This document shows, in pieces, positions 56,861 to 64,000 of a stretch of DNA of 64,000 bases (positions within the stretch are counted from its first letter, which is position 1; every line of letters begins with the position of its first letter). The stretch covers positions 728,780 to 792,779 of the forward strand of contig NZ_CP051236.1 of the NCBI RefSeq assembly GCF_017794765.1, read 5' to 3'. This DNA comes from Nitratireductor sp. Lineage in GTDB: Bacteria; Pseudomonadota; Alphaproteobacteria; Rhizobiales; Rhizobiaceae. A program made the position numbers and the translations under genes. The notes under the pieces were generated by a model. The model saw only the letters and a program-made list of their open reading frames with translations, ran no database searches and was not told the origin of the DNA.

Positions 56861-57823
56861 ATGACCAATCATATTTTTTCGGGATGCATTCCCGCTCTGA
56901 TGACCCCCTGCAAGGCTGATCGCAGCCCGGATTTCGACGCGCTGGTGCGTAAAGGCAAGGAGCTCATCGAAACCGGAATGAGGGCGGTGGTCTATTGTGG
57001 ATCCATGGGCGACTGGCCGCTTCTGACCGACGCGCAGCGCATGGAAGGCGTCGCCCGGCTGGTTGAGGCCGGCGTGCCGGTCATCGTCGGCACTGGTGCG
57101 GTCAACACGGCAAGCGCCGTGGCACATGCCGCCCACGCGGCCGAAGTCGGTGCCGAGGGTCTCATGGTTATTCCGCGCGTCCTGTCCCGCGGCAGCTCGC
57201 CGGCCGCGCAGCGGAACCACTTCAAGGCGATTCTTTCGGCTGCACCCGATCTGCCGGCGGTGATTTATAATAGCCCGTATTACGGGTTTGCCACCCGCGC
57301 GGACCTGTTCTTCGCTCTGCGCGCCGAGCATCCCAACCTGATCGGCTTCAAGGAATTCGGCGGTGCCGCAGATCTGCGCTATGCGGCGGAGAACATCACC
57401 AGCGGCGACCCTGACATCAAGCTCATGATCGGCGTCGACACCACGGTCTATCACGGGTTCGTGAACTGCGGCGCCGACGGAGCCATCACCGGCATAGGCA
57501 ATGTGCTTCCCCGCGAAGTTCTGCATCTCGTCGCGCTCAGTCAGGCTGCTGCGGCAGGCGATGCGGATGCGCGTCAGCGTGCCGCCGAACTCGATGCAGC
57601 GCTCGCTGTTCTGTCCTCCTTCGATGAAGGGGCGGATCTCGTTCTTTACTACAAATACCTGATGGTGCTGAACGGCGACGAGGAATATCGCCTGCATTTC
57701 AACGAGACGGATGCGTTGTCGGAGAGCCAGCGTGGCTATGCGGAAGCCCAGTACAAATTGTTCCGCGACTGGTACGCGAACTGGAGCAAGCTGCCTGGCG
57801 CGGTGGCAAAATACGCAGCCTGA
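56861..57823 (+). CDS. DapA-family lyase, probably 1-pyrroline-4-hydroxy-2-carboxylate deaminase (HypD-like)
   Basis: A 320-residue class I aldolase fold. The Schiff-base lysine is Lys164 in IGFKEFGG, and the tyrosine pair is in IYNSPYYG (residues 136-142). The whole sequence, including VVYCGSMGDWPLLTD and LMVIPRVLSRG, fits the rhizobial HypD group that deaminates the hydroxyproline intermediate to 2-oxoglutarate semialdehyde. The neighbouring imine reductase, dioxovalerate dehydrogenase and TRAP transporter support this. AAGGAG precedes the ATG. A classical DapA role is unlikely. Confidence 0.85.
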   Translation: MTNHIFSGCIPALMTPCKADRSPDFDALVRKGKELIETGMRAVVYCGSMGDWPLLTDAQRMEGVARLVEAGVPVIVGTGAVNTASAVAHAAHAAEVGAEGLMVIPRVLSRGSSPAAQRNHFKAILSAAPDLPAVIYNSPYYGFATRADLFFALRAEHPNLIGFKEFGGAADLRYAAENITSGDPDIKLMIGVDTTVYHGFVNCGADGAITGIGNVLPREVLHLVALSQAAAAGDADARQRAAELDAALAVLSSFDEGADLVLYYKYLMVLNGDEEYRLHFNETDALSESQRGYAEAQYKLFRDWYANWSKLPGAVAKYAA

Positions 57824-57833
57824 TTTTATCGAA

Positions 57834-57858
57834 GAGCCCTCCCGGATCGGGAGGGCTC
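57834..57858. terminator. Bidirectional terminator between convergent HypD-like and Ldh-family genes
   Basis: GAGCCCTCCCG/CGGGAGGGCTC, 11-bp perfect stem with a 3-base loop, 10 bases past one stop and 6 bases from the other. Confidence 0.75.
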
Positions 57859-57864
57859 CTGCGT

Positions 57865-58893
57865 TTAAACGGCGTCGAGCCCTTTCTCGCGCAGACGCTC
57901 GAGCAACGTCATCTCCCCGGCTGTGAGGTGGATGCCTTCGGCAAGCGCCTTCTTCCGGGCCGCAAACCGGCGCTGGGAGGGGAGCCGCGCGCCCTGGCCC
58001 ACCATGGCTTCAAACAGGGTCTCGGCGCGCGCCATCGGGTCGCCCGCCCGTCCCTGTGCGAAGCGGGCCGGGTCGAAGGCGAGGATCAATTCGCCATGGG
58101 CTGGTGCCAGAGCGGTGGTGCCAAGGGCCTCCAGAGCCTCCGGGCTGGTCAGGTCGCCGATCATCACGCCGGCAAGCAGCTCAATCATCGTGGAGATGGC
58201 AGAGCCCTTGTGCCCGCCAAAGGGGAGCATTGCACCATCGAGAGCGGCTTCAGGGTCCGTCGTGGGCTTCCCTTCCCTGTCGATCGCCCAGCCTTCTGGT
58301 AGGGGTTTACCGGCGCGGCGATAGAGCTCGATCTCTCCACGCGCCGCCACGCTGGTTGCGAAATCGAACACGTAAGGGGTTTTGTCCCGCCGTGGCCACC
58401 CAAAGGCAAAGGGGTTGGTACCCAGAAGGGGCGCGCTGCCGCCGGATGGGGAGACGCTGGCATAGCTCGGGCACATGGCCATTGCGGCGAGGCCGTGTGC
58501 GGTAAGCGCTTCAATCTCGGGCCAGAGCGCGGAGAAATGGGTGCAGTCGTTGATGACAAGGGCTGCAAGCCCGAACTGCCGGGCTTTTTCCGCCAACACA
58601 GGTGCACCGAGCTCGAAAGCGGCATTGGCAAAGCCGCCCTTCGCAGCAACGCGCACGATGGCACTTTCATCGCTGGTCAGTTCTGGCTCTGCATCCGGCA
58701 CGACCTTTCCTGCCTTGATGGTGCGAAGGCAGCCTTCAATTCGATAGACGCCGTGAGATTTGCAGGCATCGCGCTCTCCGGCCACGATCACGCGCGTCAG
58801 CGCGTTGGCGTGGAGTGGGGAAAGGCCCCCCTTGAGCAGGATGGTCTCGACAAGCTGTGTCAGCTCATCGATGGCCAGCGTGGTTTCGGTCAT
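57865..58893 (-). CDS. Ldh-family NAD(P)H-dependent oxidoreductase, probable 1-pyrroline-2-carboxylate reductase
   Basis: A 342-residue member of the Ldh/malate dehydrogenase-type family (not the classical Rossmann fold). Motifs are SHGVYRIEGCLRTIK, INDCTHFSALWPEIEALTAHGL, LLGTNPFAFGWPR, and GGHKGSAISTMIELLAGVMIGD. Members reduce cyclic imines such as 1-pyrroline-2-carboxylate, produced in trans-3-hydroxyproline breakdown, or ureidoglycolate and sulfolactate in other branches. Context favours the proline-imine role. It is convergent with the HypD-like gene and divergent from the aldehyde dehydrogenase gene. Confidence 0.83.
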   Translation of the reverse strand: MTETTLAIDELTQLVETILLKGGLSPLHANALTRVIVAGERDACKSHGVYRIEGCLRTIKAGKVVPDAEPELTSDESAIVRVAAKGGFANAAFELGAPVLAEKARQFGLAALVINDCTHFSALWPEIEALTAHGLAAMAMCPSYASVSPSGGSAPLLGTNPFAFGWPRRDKTPYVFDFATSVAARGEIELYRRAGKPLPEGWAIDREGKPTTDPEAALDGAMLPFGGHKGSAISTMIELLAGVMIGDLTSPEALEALGTTALAPAHGELILAFDPARFAQGRAGDPMARAETLFEAMVGQGARLPSQRRFAARKKALAEGIHLTAGEMTLLERLREKGLDAV

Positions 58894-58929
58894 AAAGTTT
58901 CCTTTCCTCCAGTCTCCGGGTTGAAATTT

Positions 58930-58948
58930 TGCATACATTTTGTATGCA
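58930..58948. promoter_or_regulatory. GntR-type palindrome before the Ldh-family gene
   Basis: TGCATACA-TTT-TGTATGCA, a perfect 8+3+8 inverted repeat 36 bases upstream of the Ldh-family start, in the divergent gap to the aldehyde dehydrogenase gene. Confidence 0.65.
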
Positions 58949-58993
58949 TGAAGAAATGGTTGCAAGCGCTGCGCAGCTTATTGCCTGCGGCCC

Positions 58994-59030
58994 TTGTCCG
59001 CACCTGAATTGTCCGCACCTGAATTGTCCG
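58994..59030 (+). repeat. 15-bp tandem repeat, 2.5 copies
   Basis: TTGTCCGCACCTGAA twice (58994-59008 and 59009-59023), followed by a partial third copy TTGTCCG, just upstream of the aldehyde dehydrogenase gene. Confidence 0.85.
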
Positions 59031-59055
59031 AAACGCAAAGCATAGGAGGGAGCGC

Positions 59056-60573
59056 ATGCCCGTCGCGCCTCATGGAAAACATCTGATTGCCAGTGAATGG
59101 CTATCAGGCAGCAAGACTTTCGAAACATCACCCGCGCATGGCCCCGCACATCGCTTCGCCATGGGGACGGTAGAGCTCGTTGATGTTGCGGTAAAGGCGG
59201 CGGAGGCGGCGTTTGAGAAATATGCAGGCTCATCCCGCGAGGAGCGTGCGCGGTTTCTCGACACCATCGCCGATGAGATCGAAGCCCGTGCTGCCGACAT
59301 TACCGAGATCGGCACACAGGAGACCGGTCTCCCCGCCGCGCGTCTCGAAGGAGAGCGTGGCCGCACGTCTGGCCAGCTTCGCCTCTTCGCTGCCCACATT
59401 CGCAAGGGGGATTATCTCGACCGTCGCCATGATGTGGCCCTGCCGGATCGCCGGCCCGCACCGCGGCCCGAACTGGTGATGGTGCAGCGTCCCATCGGCC
59501 CGGTTGCCGTTTTCGGCGCCTCCAATTTTCCGCTCGCGTTTTCAACCGCCGGCGGTGACACTGCCGCTGCGCTGGCTGCCGGTTGTCCGGTCGTGGTGAA
59601 AGGACATGAGGCGCATCCGGGAACCGGCGAGATTGTCGCGGAGGCGATCAGGGTAGCCATTGAGAAATGCGGCATGCCGGCTGGCGTGTTCTCGCTCATC
59701 CAGGGCGGCGACCGCAGCGTCGGCCAGGCGCTGGTGCAGCACCCGCTGATCAAGGCCGTGGGTTTCACGGGCAGCCTGGCCGGCGGACGCGCGCTGTTCG
59801 ACCTGTGTGCGGCACGCCCAGAGCCCATTCCCTTTTTCGGTGAGCTGGGATCGGTCAATCCGATGTTTGTTCTTCCGCGCGCTCTTGAAGCCCGGGGCGA
59901 GGAGATCGGCCGCGGCTGGGCTGCATCATTGACGATGGGGGCGGGTCAGTTCTGCACCAATCCCGGTATCGCGATTGTGGTTGACGGCAACGCTGCCGAC
60001 CGCTTCGTGGACGCTGCGGCGGACGGGCTGAAGCAGGTGGAGGCGCAGATTATGCTGACCGACGGGATCGCGAAGGCTTTCAATGCGGGGCGCGATCAGG
60101 TTGCGCAAAGCGGTGCGGCGCGCCCGGTGATGGTGGCCAAAGCGGAGGGGCGCAATGCTTCTCCGGCGCTCTTCGAAACCACGGCGACGGAATTCCTTGC
60201 AAACCCGCAGCTTCATCACGAGGTCTTTGGCCCGCTCGGACTGGTGGTGCGCGCCAGCTCTGCTGAGGAGGTGGAGGCCATCGCCCGCGCTCTGGAAGGG
60301 CAGCTGACGGTAACGCTGCACCTCGACGAAAACGACGTTGCTGCGGCCAAGGCGCTTCGCCCCGTTCTTGAGCGCAAGGCGGGACGTCTGCTCGTCAACG
60401 GGTTCCCGACCGGCGTAGAGGTGGTCGATTCCATGGTTCATGGCGGTCCCTATCCGGCCAGCACCAATTTCGGCGCAACCAGTGTTGGCACGCTGTCGAT
60501 CAGACGTTTCCTGCGTCCGGTCTGTTACCAGAACATGCCGGCAGCGCTGCTGCCTGAGGACGCGAGGGGCTGA
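59056..60573 (+). CDS. NADP-dependent aldehyde dehydrogenase, 2,5-dioxovalerate (2-oxoglutarate semialdehyde) dehydrogenase type
   Basis: A 505-residue ALDH. The catalytic cysteine is Cys300 in GAGQFCTNPG, the general base is Glu263 in FFGELGSVNP, and the cofactor Lys182 is in VVVKGHEAHPG. The ELGSVNP and GQFCTNPG spellings are characteristic of the KGSADH/2,5-dioxovalerate group, which oxidises 2-oxoglutarate semialdehyde to 2-oxoglutarate, the last step of hydroxyproline and some sugar acid pathways. GGAGGGAGC precedes the ATG. A hairpin terminator follows. Confidence 0.93.
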   Translation: MPVAPHGKHLIASEWLSGSKTFETSPAHGPAHRFAMGTVELVDVAVKAAEAAFEKYAGSSREERARFLDTIADEIEARAADITEIGTQETGLPAARLEGERGRTSGQLRLFAAHIRKGDYLDRRHDVALPDRRPAPRPELVMVQRPIGPVAVFGASNFPLAFSTAGGDTAAALAAGCPVVVKGHEAHPGTGEIVAEAIRVAIEKCGMPAGVFSLIQGGDRSVGQALVQHPLIKAVGFTGSLAGGRALFDLCAARPEPIPFFGELGSVNPMFVLPRALEARGEEIGRGWAASLTMGAGQFCTNPGIAIVVDGNAADRFVDAAADGLKQVEAQIMLTDGIAKAFNAGRDQVAQSGAARPVMVAKAEGRNASPALFETTATEFLANPQLHHEVFGPLGLVVRASSAEEVEAIARALEGQLTVTLHLDENDVAAAKALRPVLERKAGRLLVNGFPTGVEVVDSMVHGGPYPASTNFGATSVGTLSIRRFLRPVCYQNMPAALLPEDARG

Positions 60574-60599
60574 CCCCGAGAGACCGCAATTGCGACAGT

Positions 60600-60637
60600 G
60601 GAGAGGCGCGGCGCACGACAATGTGCCGCGCCTCTCC
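60600..60637 (+). terminator. Hairpin after the aldehyde dehydrogenase gene
   Basis: A GC-rich 13-bp stem (GGAGAGGCGCGGC with its complement) extended by CAC/GTG across a 2-base bulge, 6-base loop GACAAT, 27 bases past the stop. T-run absent. Confidence 0.7.
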
Positions 60638-60696
60638 AGTTTCTGGCAGGTCGATTCAACGGCGCGAAGAGCGCAGGCTTGCTTAAAAAATTTAAT

Positions 60697-60713
60697 TATT
60701 TTTTTTGTCGACA
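60697..60713. promoter_or_regulatory. Shared 17-nt motif before the TRAP receptor gene (inverted copy)
   Basis: The exact reverse complement of 56753-56769: TA, eight T, then GTCGACA. It lies 82 bases upstream of the receptor start. Confidence 0.6.
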
Positions 60714-60794
60714 TGGAGAATTGGAGATGTATAAATTTTGAGTGCATCCCGGACGGGTTCACCGGGTTTAAAAAATAACAATGGAGGAGTTGAG

Positions 60795-61856
60795 ATGTTT
60801 CTCAGCCTTAAGCGATTGGCCCTTGCAGGGGCCGTGGCGTTTGCGACGTTTGGCGCGCAGGCGCAGGAAGTGACCTGGCGCGTTCCGACGTCTGTGCCAG
60901 AGGGGTCGCCTTTCTACGTGAATTTTCTCGAGCGTTTTGCCGACAATGTGGGTCTCCTGACCGATGGCGCTGTCGAAATCCAGCCCTTTGGTGCAGGCAT
61001 TCTGGTGCCGGCGCTGCAGGTCTATGACGGCGTCAAAGACGGCATTGTCGAGGCAGGTCACTCGACACCGAGCTATCTGGTCAATCAGGATCCGGTGAAC
61101 GCGATCTTCGCAGGGTTCCCCGGCGGCATGGGCCCCGAAGCCTATTCCACCTGGATCTTTGAAGAAGGCGGCAGGGAAAAGCTCGCCGAGATCCGTGCCG
61201 AAGAGGGGCTGAAGTCGCTCGTCGTGGGCATAGGCTCTTCAGAAATCATGGCGCACGCCAACAAGCCGATCAAAAGCGCGGCCGATCTCAAGGGCCTGAA
61301 ATACCGCACGTCCGGCCCCTGGGCCGAGGTGATGCGCGATTATTTCGACGCGGTGCCGACCGTTGTGCCCCCGGGCGAAATTTACACGCTTCTCGAGCGC
61401 AAGGGCGTGGACGCTATCGAATGGGGTCCGCCATCGGGCAACCTGCCGGAAGGTTTCCACGAAGCTGCCCCCTATATCGTCGTGCCGGGCGTTCATCAGC
61501 CCACCTTCCTCTGGGAAGTCGTGGTCAAGCTGGAAACCTGGGATGCGCTGGACGAGGCGCTCAGGGCGAAGATCGAAGCGGCAGCCGAGCTGACCACGCT
61601 TCAGTCGCTGGTCCACTTCTACGATCAGGACATGAAGGCGATGGAGACGCTGCGTGCCAGCAAGGCCGAGGTGATCGAGCTTGATGCGGCGTTCCAGAAA
61701 GAGCTGTCCGACGCTGGCCGCGACTGGATCAGGAAAACTGCTGAAGCCCAGAAGGCGGAGGGCAAGCCCCGCATGGCCGAAATCCTCGAAGGTTACTTTG
61801 CTTACGAGGATCGCTGGGCCGAACAGAGCGGCTATCTGATCCGCAACGAAAAGTAA
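60795..61856 (+). CDS. TRAP transporter substrate-binding protein (DctP family)
   Basis: A 353-residue periplasmic receptor. The signal peptide MFLSLKRLALAGAVAFATFGAQA is cut before QEVTWRVPTS. DctP signatures are ADLKGLKYRTSGPWAEVMRDYFDAVPTVVPPGEIYTLLERKGVDAIEWGPPS (the arginine-containing ligand region). Position in the hydroxyproline-type island suggests a hydroxyproline or related amino acid substrate, but this is inference. GGAGGAG precedes the ATG. First of dctP-dctQ-dctM. Confidence 0.93.
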   Translation: MFLSLKRLALAGAVAFATFGAQAQEVTWRVPTSVPEGSPFYVNFLERFADNVGLLTDGAVEIQPFGAGILVPALQVYDGVKDGIVEAGHSTPSYLVNQDPVNAIFAGFPGGMGPEAYSTWIFEEGGREKLAEIRAEEGLKSLVVGIGSSEIMAHANKPIKSAADLKGLKYRTSGPWAEVMRDYFDAVPTVVPPGEIYTLLERKGVDAIEWGPPSGNLPEGFHEAAPYIVVPGVHQPTFLWEVVVKLETWDALDEALRAKIEAAAELTTLQSLVHFYDQDMKAMETLRASKAEVIELDAAFQKELSDAGRDWIRKTAEAQKAEGKPRMAEILEGYFAYEDRWAEQSGYLIRNEK

Positions 61857-61873
61857 GCCGGCGGGAGGCGATC

Positions 61874-62395
61874 TTGAAACGTGCTCTCCTCGCGGTCGCG
61901 GATCGAATTTCGGCAAGTCTGAACATCGTCGCGCAGGCGATGGTGCTGATCCTGATCGCCTCCATGCTCTACGAAGTGGTGGCGCGCTATGTCTTCGGCG
62001 CGCCAACGCTCTGGGCCTTCGACATCGCTTACATGAGCACCGGTGTGCTCTTCGTTCTGGGTGCGGCTCAGGCCCTGCGCGAAGATGCGCATGTGCGGAT
62101 CGACTTCCTGTCGTCGCGGATGCCCAAACGGGTGCGCGGCGCGATCGATGGTCTGGCCTTTCTTGTCGTCCTCTTTCCGGTCTTTGTGTGGCTTGCATCC
62201 ATTGCGGGCCAGCGCGCCTGGCGCGCCTGGATGACCGGCGAAGTGGAGCATGTCAGCCCGTGGGCGCCCTTGATGTGGCCCTTCTACAGCGCGCTGGCGA
62301 TCGGGCTTTCCGCGCTGGCACTCCAGCTCTTCGCCGAAGGGCTGCGGGCTCTCACTGACCCGCGCGACGACGACAGCTTCAAGATCGAGACCTGA
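61874..62395 (+). CDS. TRAP transporter small permease (DctQ family)
   Basis: A 173-residue protein with four predicted spans (MVLILIASMLYEVVARYVFG, YMSTGVLFVLGAAQALREDAHVRIDFL). The start is a TTG at 61874, five bases after GGAGG. It lies 17 bases after the receptor gene, and the large permease starts one base after its stop. Confidence 0.9.
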   Translation: MKRALLAVADRISASLNIVAQAMVLILIASMLYEVVARYVFGAPTLWAFDIAYMSTGVLFVLGAAQALREDAHVRIDFLSSRMPKRVRGAIDGLAFLVVLFPVFVWLASIAGQRAWRAWMTGEVEHVSPWAPLMWPFYSALAIGLSALALQLFAEGLRALTDPRDDDSFKIET

Positions 62396-62396
62396 C

Positions 62397-63710
62397 ATGC
62401 TTATCGCAGGATTGATGTTTCCGGCGCTGTTCGCGCTGATCCTTCTGGGATTGCCGATCGCGTTTTCACTCACCATCGTTGCGGTTGGCGCGGGGCTGGC
62501 GGCTTTTGGGTCCGTCGCGTTCAACCAGCTCTATGGCTCGTTCTATTCGGCCTCGACGAATTTCATTCTCTCGGCGATCCCGATGTTCATCCTGATGGGT
62601 GCGCTGCTCGAACGTTCCGGCATTGCCGAGCGTCTGTTCCGGGTGATGAATCTCTGGCTCTCGCGCCTGCCCGGCGGGCTCGCGCTGGCGACCATCGCCA
62701 TGGGCGCGATCTTCGCCGCCGCCGCCGGTGTGGTCGGCGCGGTGGAGGTGATGATCGGCATGATGGCCATTCCCGCGATGCAGAAGGCGCGCTATGGCAA
62801 CACGCTGATTGCCGGCACGATCTGCGCCGGCGGATCGCTGGGCACGATGATCCCGCCCTCCGTCATTGCCGTCATGTATGCCTCGCTTGCGCAGATGTCG
62901 GTGGGCAAGCTGCTCGCCGGCATGATGCTGCCCGGCCTGCTCATGGTTGTGCTGTTTCTCGCCTATATCTTCATCCACGGCCTGCTCTATCCGGCCAAAC
63001 CAGCTGATGACGATCCAGTCGACGAGCCTGTGGAGCTTGCCGAGAAACTGCGGCTGACGGCCACGGTGCTGCTGCCGGTTGTACTTCTGATCGTCGCCGT
63101 CCTCGGTTCGATCCTGGCGGGCATCGCCTCGCCAACGGAGGCAGCCGCAGTGGGTGCCGCCGGCGCGCTTGTGCTCTGCATCGTCAACCAGCGCTTTTCG
63201 ATCGCAATGCTGCGGGAATCGCTGGCGATCACCGTGCGGATTTCCGCGATGATCCTCTTGATCGTCGCCGCCGGCACCATGTTCATGGGCGCCTTCGCCG
63301 CCAATGGCGGGGCGCGGCTGATCCGCGAGGTGATCGACGGTGCCGGGCTCGGCCCCACGGGCATGATCGTGTTCTTCCTGGCGGTGGTCTTCATCCTCGG
63401 CTTCGTGCTCGACTGGACCGCCAATGTGCTGATCTGCGTGCCGCTCTTCACGCCGTTCATCCGTGCCGCGGGCATTGATCCGGTGTGGTTTGCAACACTG
63501 GTGCTCATTGTCATTCAGACGGGCTATCTGACACCGCCAATGGCGTCTTCGATCTTCTATCTGAAATCGATCGCCCCACCGAACATGACCTATGGCCAGA
63601 TGTGCCGCGGCGTTTTGCCCTTCATCCTGCTGCAGGTCCTCACACTCCTGCTGGTCGTGGCGTTTCCGGCGTTGGCGACCTGGCTACCCAACAGGATTGT
63701 CGGATTCTGA
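62397..63710 (+). CDS. TRAP transporter large permease (DctM family)
   Basis: A 437-residue membrane protein with about twelve spans. Family signatures include FILMGALLERSGIAERLF, GTICAGGSLGTMIPPSVIAVMYASL and GYLTPPMASSIFYLKS. It is the transport channel working with the receptor and small subunit. The N-terminus MLIAGLMFPALFALILLGLPIAF fits the family start. Confidence 0.95.
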   Translation: MLIAGLMFPALFALILLGLPIAFSLTIVAVGAGLAAFGSVAFNQLYGSFYSASTNFILSAIPMFILMGALLERSGIAERLFRVMNLWLSRLPGGLALATIAMGAIFAAAAGVVGAVEVMIGMMAIPAMQKARYGNTLIAGTICAGGSLGTMIPPSVIAVMYASLAQMSVGKLLAGMMLPGLLMVVLFLAYIFIHGLLYPAKPADDDPVDEPVELAEKLRLTATVLLPVVLLIVAVLGSILAGIASPTEAAAVGAAGALVLCIVNQRFSIAMLRESLAITVRISAMILLIVAAGTMFMGAFAANGGARLIREVIDGAGLGPTGMIVFFLAVVFILGFVLDWTANVLICVPLFTPFIRAAGIDPVWFATLVLIVIQTGYLTPPMASSIFYLKSIAPPNMTYGQMCRGVLPFILLQVLTLLLVVAFPALATWLPNRIVGF

Positions 63711-63785
63711 CAGGCGTCGGCCGGTGTTCGGCCATCCTCTCAGTGGATTTTATCAGCACTTGCAGGTATGACCGGAGCAATGCGT

Positions 63786-64000
63786 ATGGTTCTGACCCTG
63801 TTGCTACTGGTTGTCATTGGCCTCGCGGGATCCATCCCCGGGGTCAAGGCGGTCGCGTCCGATAATGTGTCCATGGCAATGGCGCAGGCGGAAGGCGCGG
63901 GGTTCATGCAATGTTGTGCGCAGTCGGATGAAAGCAACGCCGACACACTCTCGAACTGTGTCACCGATTGCCATTATCTCACATCGGATCAGCCCCTGCT
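63786..64000 (+). CDS. Start of a small secreted cysteine-rich protein, cut by the window end (partial)
   Basis: Seventy-one codons are visible. The start at 63786 lies 8 bases after GGAG; in-frame ATGs at 63780 and 63768 are alternatives. A signal peptide (VLTLLLLVVIGLAGSIPGVKAVA) is followed by a short mature part with a Cys-Cys and two more cysteines (MQCCAQ, NCVTDCHYL), which could bind copper or form disulfides. No family is recognised and the C-terminus is missing. Confidence 0.5.
   Translation, partial: MVLTLLLLVVIGLAGSIPGVKAVASDNVSMAMAQAEGAGFMQCCAQSDESNADTLSNCVTDCHYLTSDQPL

Noticed and set aside
58994-59030. CRISPR-like repeat
   Set aside because: The units are directly adjacent with no spacers and are only 15 bp, so it is a simple tandem repeat.
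63485-63865. 126-codon plus-strand frame at the end of dctM
   Set aside because: It begins inside dctM in another frame and has no ribosome site or motif.

Overview
This window reads as ordinary chromosome from a GC-rich alphaproteobacterium of the Hyphomicrobiales (Rhizobiales). Gene content and order fit a Phyllobacteriaceae-like organism (Mesorhizobium/Nitratireductor type), but that family-level placement is inference. Supporting signs are the trpB-trpA-accD-folC order, the aroA-SDR-cmk-rpsA block, a TIGR02300 protein next to a tRNA-Ala, ubiE-ubiB-coaBC, a DUF1127 protein, and a membrane-bound ferritin gene with Irr-type iron boxes. There is no prophage, insertion sequence, CRISPR array or rRNA operon. 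About 70 protein genes and one tRNA are supported, with short intergenic gaps and many ATGA or TGATG stop/start overlaps.

Layout. 1-8.2 kb: end of trpB, a small unknown protein, trpA, accD, folC, then a TauE-type permease and an NDUFA9-like epimerase on the minus strand, and gyrB. 8.2-12.5 kb: a CGNR regulator coupled to a membrane-anchored protein, a small secreted protein, lepA and a MarR regulator. 12.5-19.3 kb: a DUF2189 membrane protein, a cation/proton antiporter coupled to a YiiX-like papain-fold protein, and a CecR-like TetR regulator heading an HlyD/ABC exporter operon. 19.3-22.1 kb: Irr-box-controlled mbfA, then a divergent ArsR // DUF1127-NIPSNAP-ABM cluster. 22-27.4 kb: an M42 peptidase and a TAXI-type TRAP transporter (receptor, fused permease, DUF1850). 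27.4-34.5 kb: dut, prfC, a 1-Cys peroxiredoxin, an MliC-like protein, an ArsR-SRPBCC-VOC-VOC operon, pirin and a GNAT enzyme. 34.5-39.1 kb: coaBC, a VapBC/FitAB toxin-antitoxin pair, ubiB and ubiE. 39.1-47.7 kb: a nucleoside salvage island (add, upp, deoA, punA, cdd and an ABC nucleoside importer). 47.9-55.1 kb: slyX, an Rrf2/GyrI-like divergent pair, rpsA, cmk, an SDR lacking its catalytic pair, aroA, a TIGR02300 acidic protein and tRNA-Ala(GGC). 55.2-64 kb: a GST, then a hydroxyproline-type catabolic island (GntR regulator, HypD-like deaminase, Ldh-family imine reductase, 2,5-dioxovalerate dehydrogenase and a DctPQM TRAP transporter), ending in a truncated small cysteine-rich protein.

How the parts work together. 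The nucleoside island imports nucleosides and splits or deaminates them to bases and sugar phosphates. The last 9 kb would take up a hydroxyproline-like compound and convert it through an imine and 2-oxoglutarate semialdehyde to 2-oxoglutarate. The epimerase and oxidase steps of that pathway are not in the window.

I found no clearly unprecedented multi-gene system. The best leads are regulatory architectures: two perfect iron boxes bracketing the mbfA promoter; two mutually exclusive hairpins inside the TAXI-TRAP operon; a 17-nt motif shared by two promoters of the hydroxyproline island; palindromes in front of the CGNR and VapBC genes; and the ArsR // DUF1127-NIPSNAP-ABM cluster beside mbfA.
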